Shown in pieces: positions 8,308 to 17,162 of a stretch of 64,000 nt of DNA. The notes beneath the pieces are model-generated. The model was not told the origin of the DNA. It saw only the letters and a list, made by a program, of their open reading frames with translations, and did not search any database. The position numbers were made by a program, and so were the translations under genes. How positions within the stretch are numbered: the first letter of the stretch is position 1; every line of letters starts with the position of its first letter. The stretch is from Cryomorphaceae bacterium (GTDB lineage: Bacteria; Bacteroidota; Bacteroidia; Flavobacteriales_D; Parvicellaceae): assembly GCA_905182525.1 (NCBI GenBank), contig CAJJBV010000002.1:124001-188000 (forward strand), in the 5' to 3' direction.

Positions 8308-11300
8308 ATGAGCAAAACAAAAACATATTGGAAAGGTTATTCGGAAAAACATCAAACTCCTGAGTTTTCTAGTTCTAGTCAAAAAGAATTTCAAGATGAT
8401 GTCCCTGTAGATGAGTTTTTGAACTCAGATGGGTTAGATGATTTGAAAACTGGCAGAAGAGACTTTTTAAAATTCATGGGGTTTAGTGTTGCTGCTGCAA
8501 CTCTAGCATCTTGTGAATCTCCAGTTATTAAATCTATTCCTTATGTTAATAAACCAGAAGAGATTACACCTGGCGTTTCTAATTGGTATTCCTCTACTTA
8601 TTACGACGGTAATGATTTTGCTAATGTTTTAGTGAAATCTAGAGAAGGCAGGCCAATATGGCTTAAAGGCAAAAGAGACGGATATACTCAAGGAGGATTA
8701 ATACCAAGAATCTCAACATCCATATTAAACCTTTACAACAGTTCTAGATTAAATGGACCTTTAATTAATAAAAAATCAGAATCTTGGGATAATATTGATA
8801 AGGAAATTATAAATAAGTTAACCCAGTTAGGCGCTAAGAATGGTAAAGTTAGAATAGTGTCCAATACAGTTATCTCACCATCTACTAAATCTGTTATCAA
8901 AGAATTTATGGATAAGTTTTCTGTTTCTGATGACAACAAAAAGGGTTGTGAGATTAAGCATATAGAGTATGATGTCCAGTCTTATTCTGGAATTAGAAAG
9001 GCTAACAAAAACATTTTCGGCAAAAGTTTTATTCCTACTTATGATTTTTCAAAAGCCAAAACTATTGTCTCTATTAATGCAGATTTTATTTGTAATTGGT
9101 TATTACCCTCAAAATTTTCCACTGATTTTAGTAAAGCTAGAAAGCCTGAGAATGGATGGATGTCAAAGCATTTTCAGTTCGAATCAGTTCTCTCACTTAC
9201 TGGTGCTAACTCTGACGTTCGTGTTAAAATAAAACCATCTGAAGAGATTTTAGTTGCCTCTGCTATCTTAGGTTTTTTGAATAATGAAAACCCTAAATTC
9301 AGCCTTAATGAAAACACTACCGATAAAATTCAATCAGCTGTTAAATCTTTACTAGAAAATAAAGGTAATTCTCTTGTAGTTTCGGGGTCTAATGATCCAA
9401 ATATTCAAATGCTAGTTAATAAAATAAACTATCAGCTAGACAATTATGGTTCAACCATTGATCCTGATAACCAGGTAAACTTATTTAATGGAAATGATGA
9501 AATATTAGAAGCTTTTCAAACTGATTTATTAAATGGTGACATTGATGGTGTTATTTTCTACGGTGTTAATCCAGTATATTCTATGCCTAATGGAACTGAG
9601 TTTACAAAAGCAATAAGTGAATTAGACTTTTCACTTTCATTTTCTGAATATATGGACGAGACTGCCTCTTCCTGTGAGTATGTTTGTCCTGATCACAATT
9701 ACCTAGAGTCCTGGTGTGATTTAAATCCAGGTTCCAATCACTATTCTATACAACAACCTTTAATAAGACCTCTTTACAACACTAGACAAGCTCAAGAAAG
9801 CTTACTTGTTTGGACAGGAGAAGCTGCCAGATCAAACTCTGAAAGTCAAGCGTTTTACGATTACATGAGAAAACATTGGCTAGCCAATTCAATTGGAGAA
9901 CAAGAATCATATCCTAATTTTGCTGATTTCTGGAATTGGACTGTACACAACGGATTCACAAATAACAATAATGAATCTACAACCTCAACGTTAGTTTACA
10001 ATGATTATCCAATCAAAATTACCCCTCAAAAAAATGATTTAGATTGGGAGTATATAATCTATCAAAAAGAGCTTGGAGTTGGTCATCATGCTGCTAACCC
10101 TTGGCTCCAAGAACTGCCCGATGCTATATCTAAAATAGTTTGGGATAATTATCTAACAATGGCTCCTTCTGATTGTTATAAATTGTTTGGAATTGACACG
10201 TCAGATTCAAAATCTGCTTGGGATGGAATTCATTTGGGACAAGAAGAAAAAGCATTTGTGGCTTCTTTAAATGTTAATGGTATAGAAACAAAATTGCCTG
10301 TTTACCCTCTCCCTGGACAAACTAGTGGTACTGTTGGTATTTCTATGGGTTACGGTAGGGGTGAAAATAACGAAGACATTGGTAATGCAGCTTTTCAGGC
10401 TGATGAATATGGAAACCATTTAACAAATACCGAAGGAGGGTTGGTTCCGATTGGATCTAATGCTTTTAAGTTATGTAGTTTTAAAAACGGATCCTTGACT
10501 TACAGTGGATTTGGTGAAGTTATAGCAACGGATGAAAGATATTCACTTGCAGGTACTCAAACTCATCATACTATAATGGGTAGAACTTCTATTGTTAAGG
10601 AAACTACTTATGATTTTTGGAAAGATAATCATGAATCTAACCAAGAAGCTTATAATCCTAAAATCAAATTACACAGCCATGCTGAAGGTGGGCATTCTGA
10701 AGTTGACGCTACTGAGTATTCTTTGTGGGACGAACATCCTGTAGAACAAGTTGGCCACAGATGGGGAATGTCTATTGACTTATCTTCTTGTAATGGTTGC
10801 GGTGTTTGTATAACTGCTTGCCATTCGGAAAATAATGTTCCTGTGGTTGGTAAAGATGAGGTTAGAAGGTCAAGAGATATGCATTGGTTAAGAATGGATA
10901 GATATTTTTCTTCCATTGAGGATGACAATAGAAAAGAATGGGCAGATTCTAACAAAGTAGAAGGTGATTTCGACTACGGTAAGTTAGAAGTTCCTGAGGA
11001 AAATCCTTCAGTTGTATTTATGCCTATGCTATGCCAGCATTGTAATCACGCACCATGCGAAACTGTTTGTCCAGTAGCTGCTACAACCCATAGTAATGAA
11101 GGGCTCAATATGATGACCTATAATAGATGTATAGGAACAAGATATTGTGCAAATAACTGTCCTTATAAAGTAAGAAGGTTCAATTGGTTTAATTACAGAG
11201 ATTATAAAAAGTTTAAAAATTTCAATCCTAATCAAGATCAAATGGCTAGGATGGTTTTAAATCCGGATGTTGTTGTTAGGTCTAGGGGTGTTATGGAGAA

Positions 11301-11607
11301 ATGTAGTTTCTGTGTCCAGGGGATTCAAGCTGCAAAATTAGAAGCCAAAAAAGAGAGTAGAAAATTAGTAGATGGTGACGTTGTTCCAGCATGTGGTGAT
11401 GCTTGTCCCAACGATTGCATAACTTTTGGAGACTGGAACGATCCAGAATCTAAAATAAAAGAAGTTTCAGGTTCTGATAGAGCATATCAAGCTTTGGAAG
11501 AAGTTGGAGTTAAACCCAATATATGGTACCAGCTTAAAGTACGTAATATTGGTGAAGACTTAGCAGAAAATGTTTTGTCTGATGAATCACATTCTGAAAA
11601 CCATTAA
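8308..11607 (+). CDS. actB: Alternative Complex III subunit ActB, molybdopterin-type and iron-sulfur fusion
   Basis: A 1099-residue periplasm-facing subunit carrying the iron-sulfur chain of Alternative Complex III. A Tat-type signal follows about 48 residues of polar N-terminus: twin Arg in GRRDFLKF, hydrophobic run, then a lipobox-like TLASC, so it is probably exported folded and lipid-anchored. Residues of about 75-780 form the molybdopterin-oxidoreductase-like domain (no bound molybdenum is expected in this family). From about residue 820 a ferredoxin-like domain contains four Cys clusters: CNGCGVCITAC, CQHCNHAPCETVCP, CIGTRYCANNCP and CSFC with a later CGDACPNDC. The length is typical of the fused ActB. 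Neighbours actA and actC are 19 and 14 bp away. Confidence 0.95.
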   Translation: MSKTKTYWKGYSEKHQTPEFSSSSQKEFQDDVPVDEFLNSDGLDDLKTGRRDFLKFMGFSVAAATLASCESPVIKSIPYVNKPEEITPGVSNWYSSTYYDGNDFANVLVKSREGRPIWLKGKRDGYTQGGLIPRISTSILNLYNSSRLNGPLINKKSESWDNIDKEIINKLTQLGAKNGKVRIVSNTVISPSTKSVIKEFMDKFSVSDDNKKGCEIKHIEYDVQSYSGIRKANKNIFGKSFIPTYDFSKAKTIVSINADFICNWLLPSKFSTDFSKARKPENGWMSKHFQFESVLSLTGANSDVRVKIKPSEEILVASAILGFLNNENPKFSLNENTTDKIQSAVKSLLENKGNSLVVSGSNDPNIQMLVNKINYQLDNYGSTIDPDNQVNLFNGNDEILEAFQTDLLNGDIDGVIFYGVNPVYSMPNGTEFTKAISELDFSLSFSEYMDETASSCEYVCPDHNYLESWCDLNPGSNHYSIQQPLIRPLYNTRQAQESLLVWTGEAARSNSESQAFYDYMRKHWLANSIGEQESYPNFADFWNWTVHNGFTNNNNESTTSTLVYNDYPIKITPQKNDLDWEYIIYQKELGVGHHAANPWLQELPDAISKIVWDNYLTMAPSDCYKLFGIDTSDSKSAWDGIHLGQEEKAFVASLNVNGIETKLPVYPLPGQTSGTVGISMGYGRGENNEDIGNAAFQADEYGNHLTNTEGGLVPIGSNAFKLCSFKNGSLTYSGFGEVIATDERYSLAGTQTHHTIMGRTSIVKETTYDFWKDNHESNQEAYNPKIKLHSHAEGGHSEVDATEYSLWDEHPVEQVGHRWGMSIDLSSCNGCGVCITACHSENNVPVVGKDEVRRSRDMHWLRMDRYFSSIEDDNRKEWADSNKVEGDFDYGKLEVPEENPSVVFMPMLCQHCNHAPCETVCPVAATTHSNEGLNMMTYNRCIGTRYCANNCPYKVRRFNWFNYRDYKKFKNFNPNQDQMARMVLNPDVVVRSRGVMEKCSFCVQGIQAAKLEAKKESRKLVDGDVVPACGDACPNDCITFGDWNDPESKIKEVSGSDRAYQALEEVGVKPNIWYQLKVRNIGEDLAENVLSDESHSENH

Positions 11608-11621
11608 TATAAAAAACAGAA

Positions 11622-13031
11622 ATGCATAAAGAATCAGACATAAGGTTACCGTTAATTTTAGGAGACAAGTCCTATAAAGATATTACGGATGATGTTATTC
11701 GTCCAATTGAGGCTAGTCCCCCTAAAACATGGTATATTCTATTGATGATTTCAATTGTTATAGCATTATGGGGAATTGGTTGTATTATATACCTTTTAGG
11801 AACTGGAGTAGGTACTTGGGGATTAAATAAAACAGTTGGTTGGGCTTGGGATATTACAAATTTTGTTTGGTGGGTAGGAATTGGTCATGCTGGAACTTTA
11901 ATTTCTGCAGTACTTCTTTTGTTTAGACAGAAATGGAGATTTGCCATTAATAGAGCAGCTGAGGCTATGACAATTTTTGCTGTAATGATGGCCGGCCTTT
12001 TTCCTTTAATTCACATGGGAAGATTATGGCTTGGTTACTGGGTTTTCCCTCTCCCAAATCAATTTGGATCACTTTGGGTTAATTTTAATTCCCCGTTACT
12101 TTGGGATGTGTTTGCTATTTCCACTTATTTCTCCGTTTCACTTGTTTTTTGGTATATTGGATTAATTCCAGATTTTGCTACGATTAGAGATAGAGTTAGC
12201 AAACCAATTTTTAAGAGAGCTTATAGAGTTTTAAGTTTTGGTTGGACTGGTGACGCAAAAGCTTGGAATAGATTTGAGCAGGTATCTTTAGTTTTGGCAG
12301 GTCTTGCCACACCTTTAGTTTTTTCTGTCCACTCGATAGTTTCTTTTGACTTTGCCACTTCTGTAATTCCAGGATGGCATACTACAATATTTCCACCTTA
12401 TTTTGTTTCAGGAGCTGTATTTTCAGGATTTGCTATGGTTCAAACTTTAATGTTAGTTCTAAGAAAAGCTTACAAACTTGAAGCTTATTTACATGTAAAA
12501 CATGTGGAATATATGAATATTGTAATTATAGTAACAGGGTCAATAGTGGGTGTAGCATATATTACTGAACTATTTGTTTCTTGGTATTCTGGAGTTGAAT
12601 ATGAATCATATGCGTTTCTTAATAGAGCCACCGGTCCCTATTGGTGGTCTTATTGGGCAATGATGACTTGTAATGTAATATCCCCGCAGTTATTTTGGTT
12701 TAAAAGACTAAGAACCAGTTTAATGTTTTCTTTTTTCATGTCTATTATTATTAATATAGGCATGTGGTTCGAAAGATTTGTAATTATTGTTACTTCTCTT
12801 CATAGAGATTACGTTCCTTCCTCTTGGACTTATTTTCATCCAACTTGGGTAGATATAGGGGTTTACATGGGTACAATTGGAATATTCTTCACATTGTATT
12901 TATTGTTCTCTAGATATTTCCCTGTCCTTCCAATTGCAGAATTAAAAACAATTTTAAAGTCTTCCGGGAAGAATTATAAAGAAGGTTATGGAAAAGGTAA
13001 GGGATATTGGGATAAACACTCGGGACATTAA
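11622..13031 (+). CDS. actC: Alternative Complex III subunit ActC, NrfD/PsrC-type quinol-binding membrane protein
   Basis: A 469-residue integral membrane protein of the NrfD/PsrC family, the quinol-oxidising core subunit of Alternative Complex III. About ten hydrophobic segments are visible, starting near residue 32 (TWYILLMISIVIALWGIG) and ending near residue 430. Conserved features of the family include GHAGTLISAVLLLFRQ in an early helix and the aromatic, charged loop around FERFVIIVTSLHRDYVPSSW near residue 390, which lies near the quinol site in solved structures. The start ATG at 11622 lies 14 bp after actB. The assignment is secure from sequence and context. Confidence 0.95.
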   Translation: MHKESDIRLPLILGDKSYKDITDDVIRPIEASPPKTWYILLMISIVIALWGIGCIIYLLGTGVGTWGLNKTVGWAWDITNFVWWVGIGHAGTLISAVLLLFRQKWRFAINRAAEAMTIFAVMMAGLFPLIHMGRLWLGYWVFPLPNQFGSLWVNFNSPLLWDVFAISTYFSVSLVFWYIGLIPDFATIRDRVSKPIFKRAYRVLSFGWTGDAKAWNRFEQVSLVLAGLATPLVFSVHSIVSFDFATSVIPGWHTTIFPPYFVSGAVFSGFAMVQTLMLVLRKAYKLEAYLHVKHVEYMNIVIIVTGSIVGVAYITELFVSWYSGVEYESYAFLNRATGPYWWSYWAMMTCNVISPQLFWFKRLRTSLMFSFFMSIIINIGMWFERFVIIVTSLHRDYVPSSWTYFHPTWVDIGVYMGTIGIFFTLYLLFSRYFPVLPIAELKTILKSSGKNYKEGYGKGKGYWDKHSGH

Positions 13032-13040
13032 AAATTGGTT

Positions 13041-13577
13041 ATGGCAGAAAAAGTGATATTTGCGATGTATGATGACGATGATAAACTAATGGATGGTGCA
13101 AAACATCTTGTTGCCAATGATGTAAAAGTATCTGATGTTTATTCTCCTATGCCACTTCATGGTATTGATTCTATTATCGGGATTGAACCCACAAGATTAG
13201 CAATTACTGCTTTTATGTACGGTATTACTGGGGTTATCCTTGCAATGATTGGAATTAGATATATGATGATAATAGATTGGCCAATGAATATCGGAGGAAA
13301 ACCAAACTTTAGTTTAAAAGAAAATATGTTGTCATTTGTTCCTATATTTTTTGAGTTTACTGTATTATGTGCCGCTCACGGAATGGCAATAACTTATTTG
13401 ATTAGAAATAAAACTCTTCCAGGAATGCCTCCTAGAAATCCAGATCCTAGGACAACAGATGATAAATTTGTTATGGAAATTAAGACTTCTGAAAATACAC
13501 ATATTAAAGAAAGTGTTTTATCAAAGCTAATAAAAGACACTGGGTTTTTAGAAATTGAAGAAAAAAGTATTGTATGA
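13041..13577 (+). CDS. actD: Alternative Complex III subunit ActD (DUF3341)
   Basis: A 178-residue membrane protein of the DUF3341/ActD family. The first 45 residues form a small soluble domain (KVIFAMYDDDDKLMDGAKHL), followed by two membrane helices (about residues 55-75 and 97-118), matching the known ActD layout. It sits against ActC and ActF in the complex and has no cofactor. I place the start at ATG 13041; the frame also opens at TTG 13035, two codons earlier, but the ATG gives the standard N-terminus. The stop overlaps the actE start (ATGA at 13574-13577). Confidence 0.93.
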   Translation: MAEKVIFAMYDDDDKLMDGAKHLVANDVKVSDVYSPMPLHGIDSIIGIEPTRLAITAFMYGITGVILAMIGIRYMMIIDWPMNIGGKPNFSLKENMLSFVPIFFEFTVLCAAHGMAITYLIRNKTLPGMPPRNPDPRTTDDKFVMEIKTSENTHIKESVLSKLIKDTGFLEIEEKSIV

Positions 13578-14251
13578 AAAGGTATATTCTTTCATTTTAT
13601 CAGATTTGTTTTTTAATGTTATTATTAACATTATTAAATTCTTGTGTAAAACATCCTGACTCGCCGGGTTATGAATATGTAGACGATATGTTTAGATCAC
13701 AAGCAATAGAAGCATATATTGATTATGGACTAGTGGGAGACAAAGTCAATGACACATTAAAAAATACTATCTCTGCCAGAATACCAACTAAAGGTACTAT
13801 ACCATACAGTAAAAGTAAACAAACATCTACAACAAACATGCCTTTTTACTATGGTTCTAGTGAGGAAGAGAGGATAAGAGCCGGTGAAGAAGTTTCATTG
13901 CCAAAGCATTATTATTTAAAAGAAAGTAACCAGGAAGCTAATACTGCTGAAGGTAAAAGATTATACGGATTATTTTGTGCTCATTGTCACGGTGACAAAG
14001 GAAATGGTGACGGATTAGTTATTACAGTCGGAGGATATCCTGCAGCCCCACCTGCTTACAATACACTTAAAGATAGAAAACCTGGTTCTGTTTTTCATAC
14101 TATTACTTATGGTAAAAATGCAATGGGCCCACATGCTTCACAACTTAATAAAGATGAAAGATGGAAACTGGCTATGTATGTTAGAACAATGCAATTTGAC
14201 GGTGACTTAAACTTGGAAGAGTTGGTTTCTGACAATACAAAAGACAATTAA
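13574..14251 (+). CDS. actE: Alternative Complex III subunit ActE, monoheme cytochrome c lipoprotein
   Basis: A 225-residue monoheme cytochrome c. It has a lipoprotein signal (LLTLLNSC, Cys about residue 24) and one heme motif, CAHCH, near residue 137, followed by the typical GDKGNGDG loop; a Met about 50 residues later (KNAMGPHASQL) is the likely second heme ligand. In Alternative Complex III this subunit is the probable electron exit towards cytochrome oxidase. The start codon overlaps the actD stop by 4 bp, indicating translational coupling. Confidence 0.94.
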   Translation: MKRYILSFYQICFLMLLLTLLNSCVKHPDSPGYEYVDDMFRSQAIEAYIDYGLVGDKVNDTLKNTISARIPTKGTIPYSKSKQTSTTNMPFYYGSSEEERIRAGEEVSLPKHYYLKESNQEANTAEGKRLYGLFCAHCHGDKGNGDGLVITVGGYPAAPPAYNTLKDRKPGSVFHTITYGKNAMGPHASQLNKDERWKLAMYVRTMQFDGDLNLEELVSDNTKDN

Positions 14252-14274
14252 GTTTAGTCGATAAATTAAATAAA

Positions 14275-15822
14275 ATGGAGTATAAAATTTCTGAAAGAGC
14301 AAAGAAAGTCACACTTGGAACAGCAGTTCTTGGTTTGATTTTTTTGATCATTGGATTCTTTCAACAAAAAGATTTTGTTTATGCTAAAAAAGTTGATAAT
14401 CATTCTGTTGAATTATTGTACAATGGCCACGCAAACCTTGAAGCTCAAAACCAACTTAAAGAAACTATAATTTCTAAAATGCATGGATATAATCTAGAAT
14501 TTCATGATTCAATGCACTCTGATAATCATCATAAAGAACCTTCTAATCATCATGAAGAATCTAATTCTCACCCAGAAGAAAATGAACATCATGGCCCAAC
14601 CTTTAAATGGCTTATTCATTTAGGGCATGCTAATCAAGAAAATGAATCTGCAATTTTAGAAAATCATGAAAGTGGAGCTGATCATCTTGTTGAAATGGCG
14701 AAAAGTGGAGAGATTAGTTTTTTTGATCATCACTTTAGACGCTTTTGGTCTAACTTATTAGTGAATGGTTTTTTCTTTTTTGGAATTGCTTTAGGAGCTT
14801 TATTCTACCTTGCTTTACATTATGCAACAGAATCTGGATGGGGAGTAGTTCTCCTTAGAATTTTTGAAGGTATTATGTCTGCTATGCCAATTGGTATTAT
14901 TGCATTGCTAATTGTTTTCATTGTTGGAACTTTTGGTGGTCATCATATTTATGCGTGGATGGACTCTCATCTTGTAGACCCTAATTCAAGTCACTTTGAT
15001 CCAATTATTTATGGGAAAAAGGCATACTTAAATATTCCATTTTTCTGGATTAGAATAGTTGCTTATTTCACAACTTTCATATTATTTTTGAGATGGTTTA
15101 AAAATAAATCTAAAGAAGAAGATGAACAAGGTGGCACAAAAATTCATTTCACAATGTATAGACGAGCAGCTTTATTCTTAGTTTTCTTTGCGGTTTTTTC
15201 TTCTACGATGTCCTGGGATTTTATTATGTCGATTGATGCTCATTGGTTTAGTACTCTTTTTGGTTGGTACTGTTTCTCAGGAATTTGGTTAAGCGGAATG
15301 ATTATGGTGATGATGATTACTCTTTATCTCAGAAAAGGCGGCTACTTACCCTTTGTCAACGAAAGTCATATTCACGATGTAGGTAAATTTATGTTTGCCC
15401 TAAGTTTTTTATGGAGTTATTTATGGTTTTCTCAATTTATGCTAATTTGGTATTCGAATATTCCCGAAGAGGTGATTTATTTTACCGAAAGAATAAATAA
15501 TTACAATATTTTATTTTTTGGAACCTTCATCGTTAATTTTTTCTTTCCAATGGTATTTTTCATGTCAAGAGATACTAAAAGATCTGCCGGTTTTCTAATT
15601 GTTATTGGAATGTTAATATTCATAGGTCATTGGTTTGATGTTTTTAACATGGTTATGCCTGGAACACTTTTTGACCAGTGGGAACTTGGACTTTTAGAAC
15701 TTGGGATGTTTATGTTATTTCTTGGTTTATTTGTTTACTCAGTACTTAACTCGTTATCAAAGTCTCCCTTATTATTAAAGAATCATCCTTTTCTAGAAGA
15801 AAGTAAACACCATGAATATTAA
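14275..15822 (+). CDS. actF: Alternative Complex III subunit ActF with His-rich loop
   Basis: A 515-residue membrane subunit, paralogous in fold to ActC, that completes the membrane core of Alternative Complex III. There is a first helix at residues 12-30, then about 125 polar residues, then roughly nine more helices. The polar stretch is remarkable: between about residues 75 and 145 there are more than fifteen His in clusters such as HDSMHSDNHHKEP, SNHHEESNSHPEENEHH and LIHLGHANQ. Such a region could bind copper or zinc, though His/Glu-rich linkers also arise from low-complexity drift. It starts 23 bp after actE and ends 10 bp before coxB, so it is part of one transcript with the oxidase. 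Confidence 0.92.
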   Translation: MEYKISERAKKVTLGTAVLGLIFLIIGFFQQKDFVYAKKVDNHSVELLYNGHANLEAQNQLKETIISKMHGYNLEFHDSMHSDNHHKEPSNHHEESNSHPEENEHHGPTFKWLIHLGHANQENESAILENHESGADHLVEMAKSGEISFFDHHFRRFWSNLLVNGFFFFGIALGALFYLALHYATESGWGVVLLRIFEGIMSAMPIGIIALLIVFIVGTFGGHHIYAWMDSHLVDPNSSHFDPIIYGKKAYLNIPFFWIRIVAYFTTFILFLRWFKNKSKEEDEQGGTKIHFTMYRRAALFLVFFAVFSSTMSWDFIMSIDAHWFSTLFGWYCFSGIWLSGMIMVMMITLYLRKGGYLPFVNESHIHDVGKFMFALSFLWSYLWFSQFMLIWYSNIPEEVIYFTERINNYNILFFGTFIVNFFFPMVFFMSRDTKRSAGFLIVIGMLIFIGHWFDVFNMVMPGTLFDQWELGLLELGMFMLFLGLFVYSVLNSLSKSPLLLKNHPFLEESKHHEY

Positions 15823-15832
15823 TTAGAGAATT

Positions 15833-17134
15833 ATGGAAATTAAGTTTATTATAATTATTACTGTAGCGCTTTTCTTTATTGCATTAGTGCAACTTATGAA
15901 AATATATGACCTTGCTGCTAAAGTAAGAGGTGAAAAATCACAAGAAAAAGTATCTAGAAGTGAAAATATGCTAATGGCTAATCTTATGTTGGTTTTTATG
16001 GCAGCATTTTTTGGATTTATAATTTGGTTGATTGCAAAGTATGGATCTAATTCAGGACTTTATCAAGCTGCTAGTGCGCATGGAAAAGATATTGATGAAC
16101 TGTTGATGATCAACTGGTATATAATTCTCCCAGTATTTTTTATTACTAACTCTTTATTATTTGGTTTCTCTTGGAAATACTATTACAGAGAAGAAAGGAA
16201 AGCTCTTTATTACCCTCATAATAACAAGCTTGAAGCAGTATGGACTATTGTACCTGCAATCGCTCTTGCATTTATTGTTATATATGGACTTATGACATGG
16301 AATAAAATCATGTATAATCAAGAAAAAGGAGAAATTGTTGAAGTTTATGCTTATCAATTTGGATGGATTGTACGATATTCCGGAATAGATAATACTTTGG
16401 GTAAAGCAGATTATAAAATGGTTTCTTCAACTAATCCACTCGGAGTAATTACTCAAAAAACAATTAAAGAAACTTACATAGAAATAGATCAAAGAGTAAA
16501 TGATATTGACTCTATTCTTTCTAGTAATATTAATGTTGAGGGAAAATATTTAATTCCAGAAGCTAAATTATTTAAGCTTCGTGAGGAATATGATAAATTA
16601 AAAAGAAGAAAATATAGAATTGAAGCATCAATTGATAGAAAAGTTAATAATTTGTCAGTTTATGAATCTAGTAATGATGATATCATTGTTCAAGAGATAC
16701 ACCTAGTAAAAGACCAACCTTATACTTTTAAATTTAGATCTAAAGATGTAATCCATTGCCCATGGTTTCCTCATTTTCGTGCACAAATTAATGCAGTGCC
16801 AGGTATGGAAACTAGCTTTGCTCTAACCCCAACTATAACAACTAAAGAGATGAGGGCCAACCCGGATGTTCAAAAGCATTGGGAAAATATAAATGTAATT
16901 CATAATGAAAGAAAACGTAGAATTGGAGAAGAAGAAGAAAGGGTTTTGTTTGACTATGTTCTAATGTGTAATAAAATATGTGGTGCAGGTCACTCAAACA
17001 TGCAGCTGAAAGTAATTGTAGAAACTCAAAATGAGTTTAATCAATGGATAGAAAATAATGGAGACAATAAGCGTTTAACTTTTTCTGGCCAAGAGGTCAA
17101 TTGGAGTAAGACAAAAGCTCAAGCGTCTCTTTGA
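15833..17134 (+). CDS. coxB: Cytochrome c oxidase subunit II with CuA site and extra insert
   Basis: Subunit II accepts electrons at the dinuclear CuA centre and passes them to subunit I. The 433-residue protein has a signal-like N-terminal helix, then two further membrane helices near residues 48-70 and 95-118, and a periplasmic cupredoxin domain. The CuA ligands are visible: HCPWFPHF (about residue 307) and CNKICGAGHSNM (about residues 378-389). Between the first cupredoxin strand (YQFGWIVRYSG) and the DDIIVQEIHL strand lies an 80-90 residue charged, helix-forming segment (about 200-280) with many Lys, Glu and Ile that looks like a coiled coil. This makes the protein longer than typical homologues. 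No heme c motif is present. Confidence 0.93.
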   Translation: MEIKFIIIITVALFFIALVQLMKIYDLAAKVRGEKSQEKVSRSENMLMANLMLVFMAAFFGFIIWLIAKYGSNSGLYQAASAHGKDIDELLMINWYIILPVFFITNSLLFGFSWKYYYREERKALYYPHNNKLEAVWTIVPAIALAFIVIYGLMTWNKIMYNQEKGEIVEVYAYQFGWIVRYSGIDNTLGKADYKMVSSTNPLGVITQKTIKETYIEIDQRVNDIDSILSSNINVEGKYLIPEAKLFKLREEYDKLKRRKYRIEASIDRKVNNLSVYESSNDDIIVQEIHLVKDQPYTFKFRSKDVIHCPWFPHFRAQINAVPGMETSFALTPTITTKEMRANPDVQKHWENINVIHNERKRRIGEEEERVLFDYVLMCNKICGAGHSNMQLKVIVETQNEFNQWIENNGDNKRLTFSGQEVNWSKTKAQASL

Positions 17135-17162
17135 TTTGTAAATTTGTTAAAAATATATCGAT

